In this document: piece after piece, positions 1-11,569 of the stretch
Position numbering within the stretch: the first letter of the stretch is position 1
Layout: each line of letters begins with the position of its first letter
Assembly: GCA_964019425.1 (NCBI GenBank)
Contig: OZ025806.1
Coordinates: 739,374-803,373 of the forward strand
Length of the DNA: 64,000 nt
Direction: 5' to 3'
From: Flectonema sp. DT1601
Taxonomy: Eukaryota; Euglenozoa; Diplonemea; Diplonemida; Diplonemidae
Program-made: the position numbers and the translations under genes
Notes under the pieces: model-generated
The model's database searches: none
What the model was told of the DNA's origin: nothing
The model's input: only the letters and a program-made list of their open reading frames with translations

Positions 1-1
1 G

Positions 2-322
2 CAGGAGCAGTACATACAACTTCTGGGTACTTCATCAACTCAACCAATTGTTATCATAAGTGAAGGTGACTACGGGCCTTCATGGTGTAGTTGGTGTCGA
101 TTTGTCAAGACAATTCATTCTCCTGTAGTCAAAACAATGCCAGTTGGAAGGCAGAGCTATTTTTGTAAACGTTGTCTTCTCCGAACCCTTCGCTGTTTAA
201 AATGTGAATCAGCCATGACTAAAGGTGGTTCTTGGTGGGACGATCTTTGGTGTTCCGTGTGCAACCAAGAAATAAAATCCTGGGAGGACCCAAGACAGTA
301 TCGAGGTTGTCACTGCATGTGA
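2..322 (+). CDS. C-terminal part of a cysteine-rich, probably zinc-binding protein
   Basis: The frame is open from base 2 to a TGA at 320-322, so the gene starts before the window and at least its last 106 codons are here. The visible part has four CxxC pairs (CSWC, CKRC, CLKC, CSVC) and ends in a CHC motif. That spacing suits two structural zinc sites of treble-clef or zinc-ribbon type. Tryptophans flank the pairs. I do not recognise the family and give no function. The internal Met at 137 is not the likely start, because the upstream frame is open and already carries a CxxC pair. Confidence 0.7.
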   Translation, partial: QEQYIQLLGTSSTQPIVIISEGDYGPSWCSWCRFVKTIHSPVVKTMPVGRQSYFCKRCLLRTLRCLKCESAMTKGGSWWDDLWCSVCNQEIKSWEDPRQYRGCHCM

Positions 323-919
323 TCTTTTTTTTTTTTTTTTTTTTTAAATATTATTTCCGTATTTATATAATGTAAGAAACCTATAAAGAAAAGAAAAAAG
401 TAGTTTTCTTTCTTTCTTTTTTTTTTCCATGTTCTCTCGCATTGTTTTTTTTTTTGCTGCAAAGCCATCTCACTGAGGCCGCCTTTTGCGCGTCTTCACG
501 TTTTACACTGCGACAAAACTGTGTGTGTTTCAATCATACAAAGCTCGCTGAATTAGCCTATGCAGATCGTGTTTAAGGATTTACACTCACGACGTGATGA
601 TCACAAAAACACTTATCACGTAACTGCCACGGGTTAATTCATCGTTTTGGAGACTACCTTTTATTTTCCCCCAAGTGTGCAGTACCTTAAAATCTTTTAT
701 ATAAAAGAAGGAAAGAAAAGGGGGGGGAAAAAAAACAGAAAAAAACAAAAGCGAAGATCGTTATTTTTGTATTCTCTGGTCACAAAAGTTTTTTTTTTAC
801 ACTCAATATTATCTGAACGACTACGTGGATCGAGTAATTTACATTTAACAAACCTTTTTCTGTATTACAAGTGAGTTGTATACTATTTTATTTTCCTCCT
901 TCTCTTATGTCTCTCTTAC
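323..919. other. Intergenic / UTR, no gene seen
   Basis: Between the cysteine-rich gene and TRAPPC4. It has a T tract of about 21 bases straight after the stop codon, further T and A runs, and a pyrimidine-rich stretch ending in an AG at 920-921 that is the likely splice acceptor for TRAPPC4. The short open frames inside are A/T-driven and show no protein-like composition. Confidence 0.6.
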
Positions 920-964
920 AGTCTGACTTGTGTAGTCAATTCATTTTCCACAGAGAATCTCAAT

Positions 965-1543
965 ATGTCGACTAAGGCAAACATTTTCTCCCTTTGGATA
1001 ATAAATAAGTCTGGAGGACTGGTATACAATAGAGTATGATAATGTCTTTTTTTCTGATTCCAAAAAAAAAAATCACCCCACATATGAAAAAAAAAAAAAA
1101 ACAGGATTTTGTGGGAGCAAAGGCATTAGACGTAAATTCATTATTAAAAACTGCTGGAATGTTCCACGGATTACATGCTATAAGCAGACAATTTTCTAGC
1201 AATCCAGGTATGTAGGTAAAACATTAAAAAAAAAAAAAAAACGTAAGAAGCAAAAAAAACCAACAAGAAACCAACAGGTGAATGCAGTGGTATAGAAATT
1301 ATCGAGGCAGACATGTTCAAATTCTTCTGTTTTGAAAGTCAAAGTGGTATAAAATTTCTCTGTTCGACAGAGCCTGGATTTCATAGTGCGAATGCTTTTT
1401 TAGAAGCAGTATACCGCCTGTATTCAGATTACGTTTTGAAAAATCCTTTTTATGTTGTTGACCAGTTTGGTATCGGACAGCCTATAAGAGTGGAGCGTTT
1501 TGAACAAAAATTAGATACCTTAGTAAAAGAGTGGAATCCTTGA
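965..1543 (+). CDS. TRAPPC4: TRAPP complex subunit 4 (sybindin/Trs23), three exons
   Basis: TRAPPC4 is a core longin-fold subunit of the TRAPP complexes, which act as exchange factors for Rab1/Ypt1 in ER-Golgi traffic. Exons are 965-1033, 1105-1207 and 1278-1543 and give 145 residues. The introns, 1034-1104 and 1208-1277, begin GTATG and end ACAG. The spliced protein shows the family landmarks in order: N-terminal LWIINKSGGLVYN, MFHGLHAISRQ, SGIEIIEAD, the LYSDYVLKNPFY signature, then IRVERF. The length matches the plant form, which lacks the PDZ-like insert of the animal protein. A pyrimidine tract with AG at 920-921 lies 43 bases before the ATG. The exon joins restore the family sequence exactly, so the model is firm. 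Confidence 0.95.
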
Positions 1544-1671
1544 TAGGGAGGTACTCTGTTTCCACACACCGTTTGTTGTTTCGGTCCGTTCGATTACTAA
1601 CCCGCTAAGTAATAATTTGTGGTAATTATTTTATATAACTTATATCTTATCCCTCAGAGTAACAACATGCA

Positions 1672-4600
1672 ATGTCAGTTCGTTCAGTAGATCGCATAAC
1701 CGCATGCGAAAAAGAAAACCGAATCTATGTACGATCAGTATGGGGTACGGAGAAATCAACAAAGGACTGCGTAGATGTGTCTCAACTTCAAGGTGTATAT
1801 GTGAGAGCTGATAAAGTTCTTCATGAAGGACACCCAGTCTGGGCTGGACCAATTGACCCCAGATTAGGCTATTCCGTAACCAAACCAGGTCCCTGCCGAG
1901 TCTATTCCCACCCTGAAGGAAAGAATGGATTAGTTTGGATGATTTCTGATAACGTAAACATGACTCAAGACATGGGATTACCTGGTTTACTGAAAGGATG
2001 TGAAGTTCATAATGGACGTCCTCCATTCGCATCAAAAGCATGGAAAGTTGCAAATATGAAAATAAAATCTTGGGTTCCAGCTCCTCGAAATCCCATAGCA
2101 AAAGTTGAAGGTAAAATTAGATATTTCGTAAGCTGTCCTATGCGACCACAGATTCAAGGGATGTACGATTTGGTACAAATGATTGACGGTCTACCTTGTT
2201 GGGGTCACACAGTCTTTCGACTATCTCCTGACAAGGAAGGATTCTGGGTCATAACCGAGCTCGTGGGTAAAATTGAAAAAAAACTTGTCAAGAGCGAGGT
2301 TCACGACGGTCGACAACCTCACCAAATGCGGTTCTGGAAAGCTTCATGTGCTGTAAAGAAAGTATGGCAACCAGCTAGAGTCAGTATTGAAGCAGTTGAC
2401 GTATCCACATCCATGGGAAATGCATTAAAGAATTCATCACAAAAATGTTCTGAAATCCAAGCCGCCTTATCATCACAGATGAACGCAAATGCACCTGCTG
2501 CAGTTGAGGTTATGTGTCCAGCTGTATCAAAGTACAGTGGGCATTATGAATTATCAAAAAGTAGACACAATGAGAGCCCTTACTGGGAAAAGAATGATAA
2601 AAGACTCTATTGTGATAATCATGGACATTGGCATTTTACTGAACATGCTTCTGGAATGCTTTATGGATTTGCGGGGATTCGGTCTGCAAACCTCCACCAA
2701 GGACGGCTCCCTCACCAAATGCCAACCTGGTCAGTTGCAGAACAAAAGGGAACTCGAACAATCTGGAGAGACGCATCTGAGGTGACGATTTTACCAGCTG
2801 GTCCGATGGGTGCAGCAGAAGAAGCCTTACAGGTAAGAGTTAAGAAACTAATAGAAGAAGTTACTAGACTGCGATCTGTCGGAAGTGGTGAAGTTGAAAC
2901 TTTTGAAAATCAAAGATACATTATCCTAAAGGGTTGGGGTCAAATAATGCTCCCACATGACAGACCTCCATGGTCAAATGATAATGGGAAAACTCCTTTA
3001 ACTAAAGACGATTGTAATCTACCAGCTGACTGTGAATGGGATGGTGATTGGGTTCTTGATAAGAAAGGAATGCCAAGTAATAATGGTTGGGTGTACGCAT
3101 CAGACTTTCCGGGAGTAACAATGAAATTTCATCCAAAGAGAGGTCTGACAGATGTAATGAGACGTCGTAGGTGGTACCGAAAGTACAAACCAATCATCGA
3201 ATCAAATATTGAAACTGAAAAAAAGAAACCTCCTCCCAGCTCCGTCAGTTCCTCAGAAGGATCTGTTTATGAAGTTGCTGCAGACGATGACGATGCTGAA
3301 AGTCTTTCTCGTTCTCAAACTCTCAGTAATAACCAAAAAAGAGTTTCTCTACTACTTCCAACATCTGTTAATATGGAAGGTAGTTCATCAGTAGTTGAGA
3401 ATACAATCCCAACAACATCAGCATCAGAAGATAGTAATTCTGCTCCTTGTTTAAAGGCACAACGAACAGAAGCAGTCTTACGATTAATCGAAACTGAATT
3501 AGATTTCAAAGATAACTGTGACGAGAGAATGGTACTTGAGAAAATCCAACGAGTAACTCACTGGTTAGAGGCACTAGAGACACCAGCATCTCCTGAGACA
3601 CCATCAAATGATGCTCTCTCTGGGTCATTACCATCACCTTCACCATTCCAACTTGAGAGAGAACCTCGCATTGCTGAAGCATTAAAATGTTTAAAAGAAG
3701 AAGTATTCGCATTTCGTCAAGAGCCAACAAGAGTTGCATTTTCCCCAGCAAGAAGCCTATCAATATACGAAGCTACTAACAAGTTAGCCTGGGAAGTAAC
3801 TTCAAATAAACGCCTGGGAGCGATTATGTGTCTGACAGCAATCGTATTAAACAAATTCATCCCAGAGCCGTTACTTGAGATTGATGTCAATATGAAGACA
3901 GTGATGTCTATTTCAGACACATCAAGTTCTTCAGATTCTTGTAAGAAAGATACATTGCGACCAAGGTCACAGTCACAGTCACAGTCATTACTAAGCAGCA
4001 CACGTTCTGCAATTGCACGAAGGCTGTCGGTATTCTCATTTAAAAGCAGTGGAACAAAAGTTAGTAAAACAGCAAAAGAAATTGATCAAGGTGACTGCGC
4101 TGTTGCTGTCCATCCTGACAGCATACAACTGGACCTTCCGTGTAAATCTTCAGCTGAAGTAGAGCCAGGGATGAAACGCAGGCTTGTTAATCGCATACGG
4201 AGAAAGAAAAAAGTTCCATCGAGTCTTCCACCTACACCACCACCACCAACACCTTTACCGTCTTCCGTACAGCCATCACTGAAGTGTGATGACCTTACTG
4301 GGCTTACAAATAAATTAATAAAAAAGTATGGATCGAATAGGGGATTCATTGCATACCTCTCTGGTATATCAACTGGTAAACAGTGTGATGAACAACAACT
4401 ACTACATACCTTTAAAAGAGCAGATATTGGTTATGATGATGCAAAGTTATTAATGAATACAATCGACTCACTCTGGTTATCAGATATTCAGTATTGGATT
4501 GAGGATTCTAGAAAACCCGTCGCCATAACATGCGCCAGTTCAGTTCTGGCGCTGGCTGTTATTGCTGTGGTTGATGCATATCGTCTTAGACGGTTGTCTT

Positions 4601-5265
4601 CACAGTTTTCTGTTATTTCTTCTCCATACAGAAGTGTTCGTCGATCATTCTACAGCTCTCCTCCCTCAAGTGGAATAACTGATGTAGTTTGTTTTGTAAT
4701 GATGTCTGGTGAATGTCCTAATCTATCTCCTTCTCGATTGTCTGCAGCAGTGAAGTCATTACTTGTCCAGAGACTTGGTATCACTTCAGACAGAATTGTT
4801 GACTTGAAAACTTCGATAACAAAAAGAAACGCAAGTTGTCAATTTCGGGTAACTGCTGGCGGACGGGATGCAGTTCGAACATTATCAAGAGCACCAGGTT
4901 GGAGTGTTCGAGGTGTTGCTGGTCGTTGGATAATCACCAGATCATCACCTTGTATTGAGTCAGATCTTGGTGACTGTCCACTTGGTCATAAAATGACACC
5001 CGTAGCAGTCCCTTATCCTGGTGTTCCTTGTGATGGGAGAAAGTGTGGTGGGGTTGATTGGACTCTTCGATCAGCTGCTGCATTCGGTTGCCTCTTTTGT
5101 GAATATTCTATTTGTGATTCTTGCGCTGGTATACCACAACAGCTTTCACCTAGTCGTTCGTGTGATAATTCACGCAGTAGCTATTCTTCATTCTCTCCCA
5201 GTTTAGCAACACGTCTTGCAGCACTACAACGCCGCGTTGACAGGTGTGAGTCTGACATGTCGTAG
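1672..5265 (+). CDS. Large membrane protein with DysF domain, repeated W/Y-rich modules and zinc finger-like end
   Basis: Single exon, 1197 residues. Residues ~38-370 hold three related ~100-residue modules: a G-x-Y start, a PVW/PCW/PYW step, a G-x-W core and a G-R-x-P-x-x-x-x-x-W end (at ~115, ~213 and ~344). A DysF domain follows at ~415-507, with the paired W-x-W/GW-Y-A elements and the closing MRRRRWYRK. In peroxins and dysferlin this domain belongs to membrane-associated proteins. A long Ser-rich, disordered middle comes next, then one hydrophobic helix at ~948-968, a ~80-residue alpha/beta segment, and a CPLGHKM...CxxxC...CxxC...CDSC zinc-binding region at ~1100-1153. A pyrimidine tract with AG at 1656-1657 lies 14 bases before the ATG. 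An out-of-frame ATG at 1667 opens a seven-codon uORF overlapping the start. Function unknown; peroxisomal or plasma-membrane roles are only analogies. Confidence 0.85.
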   Translation: MSVRSVDRITACEKENRIYVRSVWGTEKSTKDCVDVSQLQGVYVRADKVLHEGHPVWAGPIDPRLGYSVTKPGPCRVYSHPEGKNGLVWMISDNVNMTQDMGLPGLLKGCEVHNGRPPFASKAWKVANMKIKSWVPAPRNPIAKVEGKIRYFVSCPMRPQIQGMYDLVQMIDGLPCWGHTVFRLSPDKEGFWVITELVGKIEKKLVKSEVHDGRQPHQMRFWKASCAVKKVWQPARVSIEAVDVSTSMGNALKNSSQKCSEIQAALSSQMNANAPAAVEVMCPAVSKYSGHYELSKSRHNESPYWEKNDKRLYCDNHGHWHFTEHASGMLYGFAGIRSANLHQGRLPHQMPTWSVAEQKGTRTIWRDASEVTILPAGPMGAAEEALQVRVKKLIEEVTRLRSVGSGEVETFENQRYIILKGWGQIMLPHDRPPWSNDNGKTPLTKDDCNLPADCEWDGDWVLDKKGMPSNNGWVYASDFPGVTMKFHPKRGLTDVMRRRRWYRKYKPIIESNIETEKKKPPPSSVSSSEGSVYEVAADDDDAESLSRSQTLSNNQKRVSLLLPTSVNMEGSSSVVENTIPTTSASEDSNSAPCLKAQRTEAVLRLIETELDFKDNCDERMVLEKIQRVTHWLEALETPASPETPSNDALSGSLPSPSPFQLEREPRIAEALKCLKEEVFAFRQEPTRVAFSPARSLSIYEATNKLAWEVTSNKRLGAIMCLTAIVLNKFIPEPLLEIDVNMKTVMSISDTSSSSDSCKKDTLRPRSQSQSQSLLSSTRSAIARRLSVFSFKSSGTKVSKTAKEIDQGDCAVAVHPDSIQLDLPCKSSAEVEPGMKRRLVNRIRRKKKVPSSLPPTPPPPTPLPSSVQPSLKCDDLTGLTNKLIKKYGSNRGFIAYLSGISTGKQCDEQQLLHTFKRADIGYDDAKLLMNTIDSLWLSDIQYWIEDSRKPVAITCASSVLALAVIAVVDAYRLRRLSSQFSVISSPYRSVRRSFYSSPPSSGITDVVCFVMMSGECPNLSPSRLSAAVKSLLVQRLGITSDRIVDLKTSITKRNASCQFRVTAGGRDAVRTLSRAPGWSVRGVAGRWIITRSSPCIESDLGDCPLGHKMTPVAVPYPGVPCDGRKCGGVDWTLRSAAAFGCLFCEYSICDSCAGIPQQLSPSRSCDNSRSSYSSFSPSLATRLAALQRRVDRCESDMS

Positions 5266-6493
5266 ATAAAAATATTACCCAGCGCCCCCATGGTTGGGAT
5301 TTATATTCTTTTCTTCATTTTTTTTTTGATTTATAAACCAAAGTAAAAATAGCACAAAGAAATAATTTTTTGAAACACTTACCTGTAGAAATATTTACCA
5401 ACCCTCAGTAAGATGTTATTATTTGATTAACACAGCCATCAGGGCCACTCACTCCCAAGATTTATTTTCTGCGTTAAGACTTTTGTCTATGTTCCTATAC
5501 CTACTCTACAATTCATCTAACTTTAAAAACAAAACAAAAAAAAAAAAATAGTTTTTAGTGGCATCGTACTCTATTTCTTAGGGGGTGTCTTCTTCTTGCG
5601 TTTTTGGTTTTTTTTCATCCGCACCGAAGTCGGCTGTTGTGGCTTAGAAGTTGACTTCATGATAATTAGATTTGTTGTGTTGACAGACGTCAGGCGAGCA
5701 AGTAGCCCGACTCCGTCCGTAGTTGTTTTTGCCCATCGTGTTCTTTGGTTAGTGTTTTTTATTACCATTACTGTGGTTTTAATTATTCGCTCGCCTACCT
5801 TGGGAAAATGTTAAAGAAAATTCTGTATCAATCTGTTGTGGTGCCATATCTTTGTTTCTTGTACTTATGTGTTGTGTTTGTTTATTAAATTCTGTGTGTG
5901 GATCTTGTGAATATTTTCCTTTTTTTTTTCTTTTCTTTTCTGGTTTGTTTTTCCAGAAAAGGTCGGCGGCAGTAGGGAATATAAAAAAAAGAAACATCCG
6001 AATACATGCCGCCAGAACGTCTCTTTTCATTTCCGAAATCCTTATTGTGTTGATCATGGTCACTCAACGGTCCATTACTTAAACGGCTCTGAACTGAGCC
6101 AAGATAAGATTTCTTTTTTTTTCTTTTTTTTATTTTTTTTTCCAGATAAAAATAGTAATATCGATTGCTTTATCACAACGGGTTCTTTTATTTTAACTAG
6201 ATCCTCTAAGTCGAACCCAACTGGTTTTTCATTTTAGCTATTGTTGGTTAATTGTTTTCTTTTCACCTTAACGTCCTAGTCTATCACTCTCTCTTATCAG
6301 TTTGTGTAGAAAGGTAAGCTGCATACGATTGATTGGGTCAAGCCCAACCTGCATTTTTATCTGTTGTCGTCTAGATGGATGAGTGTTTTTATCGACTACT
6401 AGCTATTCTTGGAAACTATCCTCAGCGTTGATTGAACCTCGTGGAACCCACTTAATTTCTAATAACCTTTTTTTTTTTTTTTTTTTTTTTTTT

Positions 6494-6586
6494 GAGCCAA
6501 CAAAGTTGAAGAAGAAGCTATTTTGATATATCGTGAATGTCATTCTCCCGTGCGTCAGTATTACTGGTCTTTGATATGTGAATGCT
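6494..6586. repeat. Diverged noncoding repeat, copy A
   Basis: Matches the segment at 8271-8406. The opening block (CCAAC-AAGT...CTATT, 26 bases) agrees at 21 positions, and all five differences are transitions. A second matching block is GTGCG..TCAGTA followed by GGTCT. Copy A follows a T tract of more than 20 bases. It is not coding in any frame. It could be a small RNA gene copy or a decayed duplication. Confidence 0.4.
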
Positions 6587-7233
6587 TTTTAAGAGGGAGT
6601 CTGGCATATTCATATCCACCACGAACAAAGTTATTTTTTTTTTTTTAAAGGAAGCCTGAGTGTTTGGTTTTTCTTTTGCCTATATTTTCTTGCTTTTTTT
6701 GTTTGGTTTTTGTTTTTTGTTTGCCTTCCTTCCTTTTCAAAAAACTGACTGTGTGGTGTTGTTGGCTCACTCCGAAGTTTCCCTTATATAGCTGAAGCTA
6801 TTAAGGGGAGTCGTACTAATAAGAGACTCTCGCTCGAAACACCTCCAAAGGGAACTTTATTTTAATCAGTTCCTTTTTTTTTTTTCCTCGTTTCTGATCC
6901 CTTTTAGGTTAACATACTTGAGCTAGAGAGTGTCAGTTAGTATTTTTACTCATCCGAACATACTTTTTTTTAAATTCTTTATCGTGATGGGGAATGTAGA
7001 AAAAAAAAAAAAAAAAAAAAAAAAAAAGACACATAACCCAATGCAAATAAACGCCGAATTGGACTTCCGACTTCCGTGAGTAGACCAGATGGTGTATTTT
7101 TATGACGGGCTATGGAACCCCATAGTCCGTAGTAAAGGGTTGCAAAAAAAATAAAAAAAAAGTTGGTAGCTATTTAAATACGAAAAAAAAAATATTGAAT
7201 CGTATTCCTTTCGTGTTGGTTGTTACCCTTCTC

Positions 7234-7368
<135 letters not shown>

Positions 7369-8270
7369 AACTGCTGTATTGAGCTCTGCATCAGTGACCG
7401 ACAACCCTATCATCTCCGTTTATTGTATAACAAGTAAAAAGAGCTTATATCATGTTTTTTTTCTTTCTTTTTTTTTATAGTTCTTTTGCTTTTCTTTGTC
7501 AGCTAGAATTCTATCTGAAAACTGATAGTATTTAAAAGTGTAAAGATGGATAAAAGTTGCCTCCTGTCGCGTATCTTCTGAGTAGTCAAAAAATTAATAA
7601 CACCACTCCAAGTAATGAAAGTTTTGGCACCAGTATGCCACATAGGAAACAGTGTCAGCATGGTGGACCTCATTGAAAGTTTTGCCCCCCTGGTTTACTC
7701 ATCACTCTCCCGTGTGACGGTGGTTATTCATTCCCCAAATATTCTGTTGTTTGCCTTACCTTTTTTTTTCTTAGTTGTGTAGGATGATGTCTGCTCAACA
7801 TTTCTACGCAGTATACACTCGTTGGTGACTCAACGATGATTTGGGAGTTGCGATTGCTGTTTCGAAAAATATTCAAACTTCGCTATCGATCCTGGCCTCT
7901 GATTTATTGGAAGGCCGAATGTCAAGTTCTACTACGTTCAAAGTAATTATCATATTTTTGTATGCAATGTCTGCGTAGTAGTTTTACTTGTCTTTCTTTT
8001 CTTTTTTTTTTTGTTTTTGGAATAAAAACATTTTTTAGTTTCATCTTTTTTCTGAACAAGAAATCCTAGTTATAAACAGACTCAGTTATTTTTTTTTTTT
8101 TGCTGCGAAACGCAATGGAGCAAAAAAAAAAGAAAAAAAAAGAACAAGAACAAGAAAAAAATTGCGACGTGGGGGGCGGTTTTTTATTTTGTGCATTTTA
8201 TAAAGTAGTTGGTAGCAACTTATTTAGCAAATTATCATAGCTGGAACCATTTTTTCCCCCATTCTTTTTT

Positions 8271-8406
8271 GCACCAACGAAGTCGGAGAGGAAACTATTC
8301 AGATTAAGAGCCGTTTATTTATTATGTCAAAATGTTATCTATTTCCCCTGTGCGTTTCAGTAATACGGTCTGCGATCAACACATTATAAGGCTCTATCTG
8401 AATGGT
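8271..8406. repeat. Diverged noncoding repeat, copy B
   Basis: Partner of the segment at 6494-6586. The same two conserved blocks appear in the same order with ~25 extra bases between them. A long T tract of nearly 30 bases follows at ~8411. No coding potential. Confidence 0.4.
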
Positions 8407-8408
8407 TT

Positions 8409-8443
<35 letters not shown>

Positions 8444-9868
8444 CATTGTACCGAATGATCGTTTGTATAAAAAGTAAAATAAAAAAGAAAACTAATGAAC
8501 TTATTAACAGCGCATGTAATTATTTCTGTAAGCTGTACTGTGAAAAAAAAATAGTTTCCTTCGTGCGATTTTTCGTTTTTAGTGCTATTTTTCTTTTTTT
8601 TTTTTTTCCTCCTTTATTTTTTTTAATTAGGTTCATATACCCTAATGAAAATATTGGAAATTTTTTAGCGGTTTTCTCCCCTAGGGCTAAGCAAACATGC
8701 AAAACAACAAGTTTTTTTTTTTCCTTTTCCTTTTCCTTTCATTTTCTTTTTTTTTTCTTTCTTTAACTTTCACAAGAACATTTGGGGAATCAAAACAAAA
8801 CGGAAAGTTACACCTGATGAAAAAAATACTCGCTACTTGGTACCGATTATTCCCTTGACGCATCTTTTTTTCGTGTGGTGTTTTTTTATGTACCCCGCGG
8901 ACAGCGTCTTTATTAAGCTTACAATTGCTGTTGAACTTATACCGGCAACAAAAACAAAAAAAAACAAAAAAAACAACACTCTCAAACACCCTGAAAGTAG
9001 TTTCTAATAAAGACCGTTGAAATGATTATTTCAGTCCGTCTCTTATCTCGAATGCTATTTTGGTGTCAATTCTGTCGGGTAGTGTTCTGCTTTGTTCAGT
9101 ATTTTGGAAGGGTAGAACTTGTTTAGTTATAATCCGTTAGGTATATCAAGATAAAGGGAAAGGCTGCTTCCCGAAGTAGTCAAGTGAAGACCCGGGAACG
9201 CATGCAACACAAATTCAAAAAAAAAAACGGGGGATTTTTTTTTATACTATAAATTTTTACGTTTACGGCATTTTCACTGTCGAGATGCAGAACAGTTGCA
9301 CTTGTTTTTTCCGAAACAATCTTTTTTTAAATCTCGGCCCGATTGTTTTTTTTTTCTTTACTGCATGAAAGGCAAGTAAACAAAAACACTTTAAAAAAAA
9401 AAAAAAAAAAGGGCCATTCATTCCTTCATTCATTCCTTCACACGTTCCTCCCAAGTAACCCAATTTAGTACAGTTTCCGGTTAGTTTTTTTGTTTCCCCT
9501 TTTTTCGAAATAGTTCTCTACGTCGTTTGTTGTCGTAGTCTCCACCACCGGTTCGTTGTTTGAAGTGTTCTGAAGATAACGAGCTCCCGCGTGCATGTTT
9601 GCAATTTTTTGTCTTCTTTAATCCGTAGTCAAGCAACATACAACACAGTGATGTATACTTAATTGTTGGAAAAATAATATTTTTGCCATTGTTTATGATT
9701 TTTATTTTTTATTTTTTATTTTATTTTTGTTATTATAAATGTTACTGCTCACCTTCAGGATATACATTGAAATTACGTGATGATCGGCAATAGATTCGTA
9801 GGGTATCAACTTTTTTGCTTAACTTTCTACAGAACACGAAAAATAAAATAGAATAAAGAAAAAAAAAA

Positions 9869-11569
9869 ATGTTTCGATTAACAAGGAAAGCATTATGCAG
9901 TAAACTATCTCACGTAAAAGGAAGTACTTCAGACCCATTGATTAATCTTACTATTGATAGACAGCTCAGAAAAATCGTAGATCAACAGCCAGAAAAATTA
10001 TTTATAACATGTTCCGACCAAGGAATTAAAAAAACCTGGAGCAGTTTTTCAGAAGACGTCGACAAAGTATCAGCTGGTTTAGTTCAAATGGGATATGAAC
10101 CAGGTCAAAGAATAGGAATATGGCTCCCTAACTATTATGAGTGGTTGCTATTTCAATTTTCATGTCACAGAGTAGGTGCTATTTTAGTCAATATAAACCC
10201 AGGTTATCGAGTACATGAATTACGACATGCTCTTAACTGTGTTGGTTGTAGAGGAATTCTTATGACTGATAATTTTAAAACTTCGAATTACTCTCATTTA
10301 ATTTCAGAATTATTTCCAGAGCTCAAAAATAAACCAACTGGATCGTGTCACGAACTACAAAGCAGTGAAGTTCCTTCACTAAAACACATATTCTCAATAA
10401 AAGGAGCAAAAATCCCTGGAGCAATCCCAATTGAGAGTTTAATGCTAAGCAATCCTGACACAGTAAGTTTGTATGAGCGGGAGAGTACAATCTCAGTTCA
10501 CGACCCAGCAAATATTCAATACACATCAGGGACAACTGGATTACCAAAACCAGCGACACTATCACATTTTAACATTGTTAATAATGGTTTATTTGTTGGA
10601 AAACGACTACAATACACTCCTAACGACAACATCTGTATACCTGTTCCGATGTATCATTGTTTTGGTACGGTTCTTGGAGTTATGGCTGCTCTAACTAGTG
10701 GAGCATCAGTTGTGTTTCCATCGCCATCATTTTGTCCTGAAAAAACATTACAAAGTGTCCTATCAGAAGACTGTACTGCATTATACGGAGTTCCAACGAT
10801 GTTTATTCAAATGCTTCTTAAATTCGATGGATTATCTTCAAAAGATAAAACGAAACTTTCAAACGGTCTACGAACAGGTATCATGGCTGGTTCTAGTTGT
10901 CCACCAATGGTGATGAGTGAAGTAGTTGAAAAACTCGGCATCGAAGACATTTCTATTTGCTATGGCATGACTGAGACATCACCTGTATCATGGCAAACAC
11001 CAATTGGTGCTCCAAGACACATAAAATGTGAAACTGTAGGAACAATTCACGAGCATGTTGAGTGTAAAGTTATTGACGACGAAGGAAACACCGTCCCGGT
11101 AGGCACCCCAGGAGAACTTTTAACAAAAGGATACAATGTAATGCATGGGTATTATAATATGAAATTAGAGACTGAAGAAACCATGACTGATGATGGCTTC
11201 ATGAAGACTGGGGATCTCGCAACAATCAGCGAAGACGGATACTGCCGAGTTGTTGGTAGAAAGAAAGACATGATTATAAGAGGAGGTGAGAATATATATC
11301 CAGCTGAAGTTGAAGCTTTTTTACATTCGTGCCCTGCTGTTCAAGATGTTGCCGTGAAAGGTCTTCCCCATGATGTTCTTGGGGAACAAGTCGCTGCTTG
11401 GATAATTGCAACAGATGTAAACAATCCGCCTTCTCATGAAGATATTAAGAAATTCTGCGCTGATCAAATTGCACACTTTAAAATTCCATCTAAAATATTT
11501 ATAGTGAACTCATTCCCACTGACAGTGACGGGAAAAATTCAAAAATTCTTACTAGAGCCCACAGAGTAA
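9869..11569 (+). CDS. ACSF2: Medium-chain acyl-CoA synthetase, ACSF2-like, probably mitochondrial
   Basis: ATP-dependent acyl-CoA ligase of the ANL superfamily, which activates fatty acids through an acyl-AMP intermediate. It has 566 residues in one exon. The landmarks are the P-loop TSGTTGLPKPATLSH (~218-232), YGMTETSP (~365), TGDLA (~448), the hinge and A8 motif GRKKDMIIRGGENIYPAE (~463-480) and the catalytic lysine in GKIQKF near the end. ATLSHFNIVNNG right after the P-loop is the ACSF2 flavour. The first ~20 residues (MFRLTRKALCSKL) are basic and hydroxylated with no early acid, fitting a mitochondrial presequence. One oddity is that the P-loop glycine after PK is proline. The AG at 9831-9832 is 36 bases before the ATG. 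Confidence 0.9.
   Translation: MFRLTRKALCSKLSHVKGSTSDPLINLTIDRQLRKIVDQQPEKLFITCSDQGIKKTWSSFSEDVDKVSAGLVQMGYEPGQRIGIWLPNYYEWLLFQFSCHRVGAILVNINPGYRVHELRHALNCVGCRGILMTDNFKTSNYSHLISELFPELKNKPTGSCHELQSSEVPSLKHIFSIKGAKIPGAIPIESLMLSNPDTVSLYERESTISVHDPANIQYTSGTTGLPKPATLSHFNIVNNGLFVGKRLQYTPNDNICIPVPMYHCFGTVLGVMAALTSGASVVFPSPSFCPEKTLQSVLSEDCTALYGVPTMFIQMLLKFDGLSSKDKTKLSNGLRTGIMAGSSCPPMVMSEVVEKLGIEDISICYGMTETSPVSWQTPIGAPRHIKCETVGTIHEHVECKVIDDEGNTVPVGTPGELLTKGYNVMHGYYNMKLETEETMTDDGFMKTGDLATISEDGYCRVVGRKKDMIIRGGENIYPAEVEAFLHSCPAVQDVAVKGLPHDVLGEQVAAWIIATDVNNPPSHEDIKKFCADQIAHFKIPSKIFIVNSFPLTVTGKIQKFLLEPTE

Noticed and set aside
5376-5400. ACTTACCTG string resembling the 5' end of U1 snRNA
   Set aside because: No U1-type stem-loop or Sm site follows, and an 8-9 base match is expected by chance. 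It sits in A/T-rich 3' flank.
5571-5768. 65-codon basic protein on the minus strand
   Set aside because: It is the only minus-strand candidate with an ATG here, has no acceptor or domain, and is rich in Lys from A tracts.
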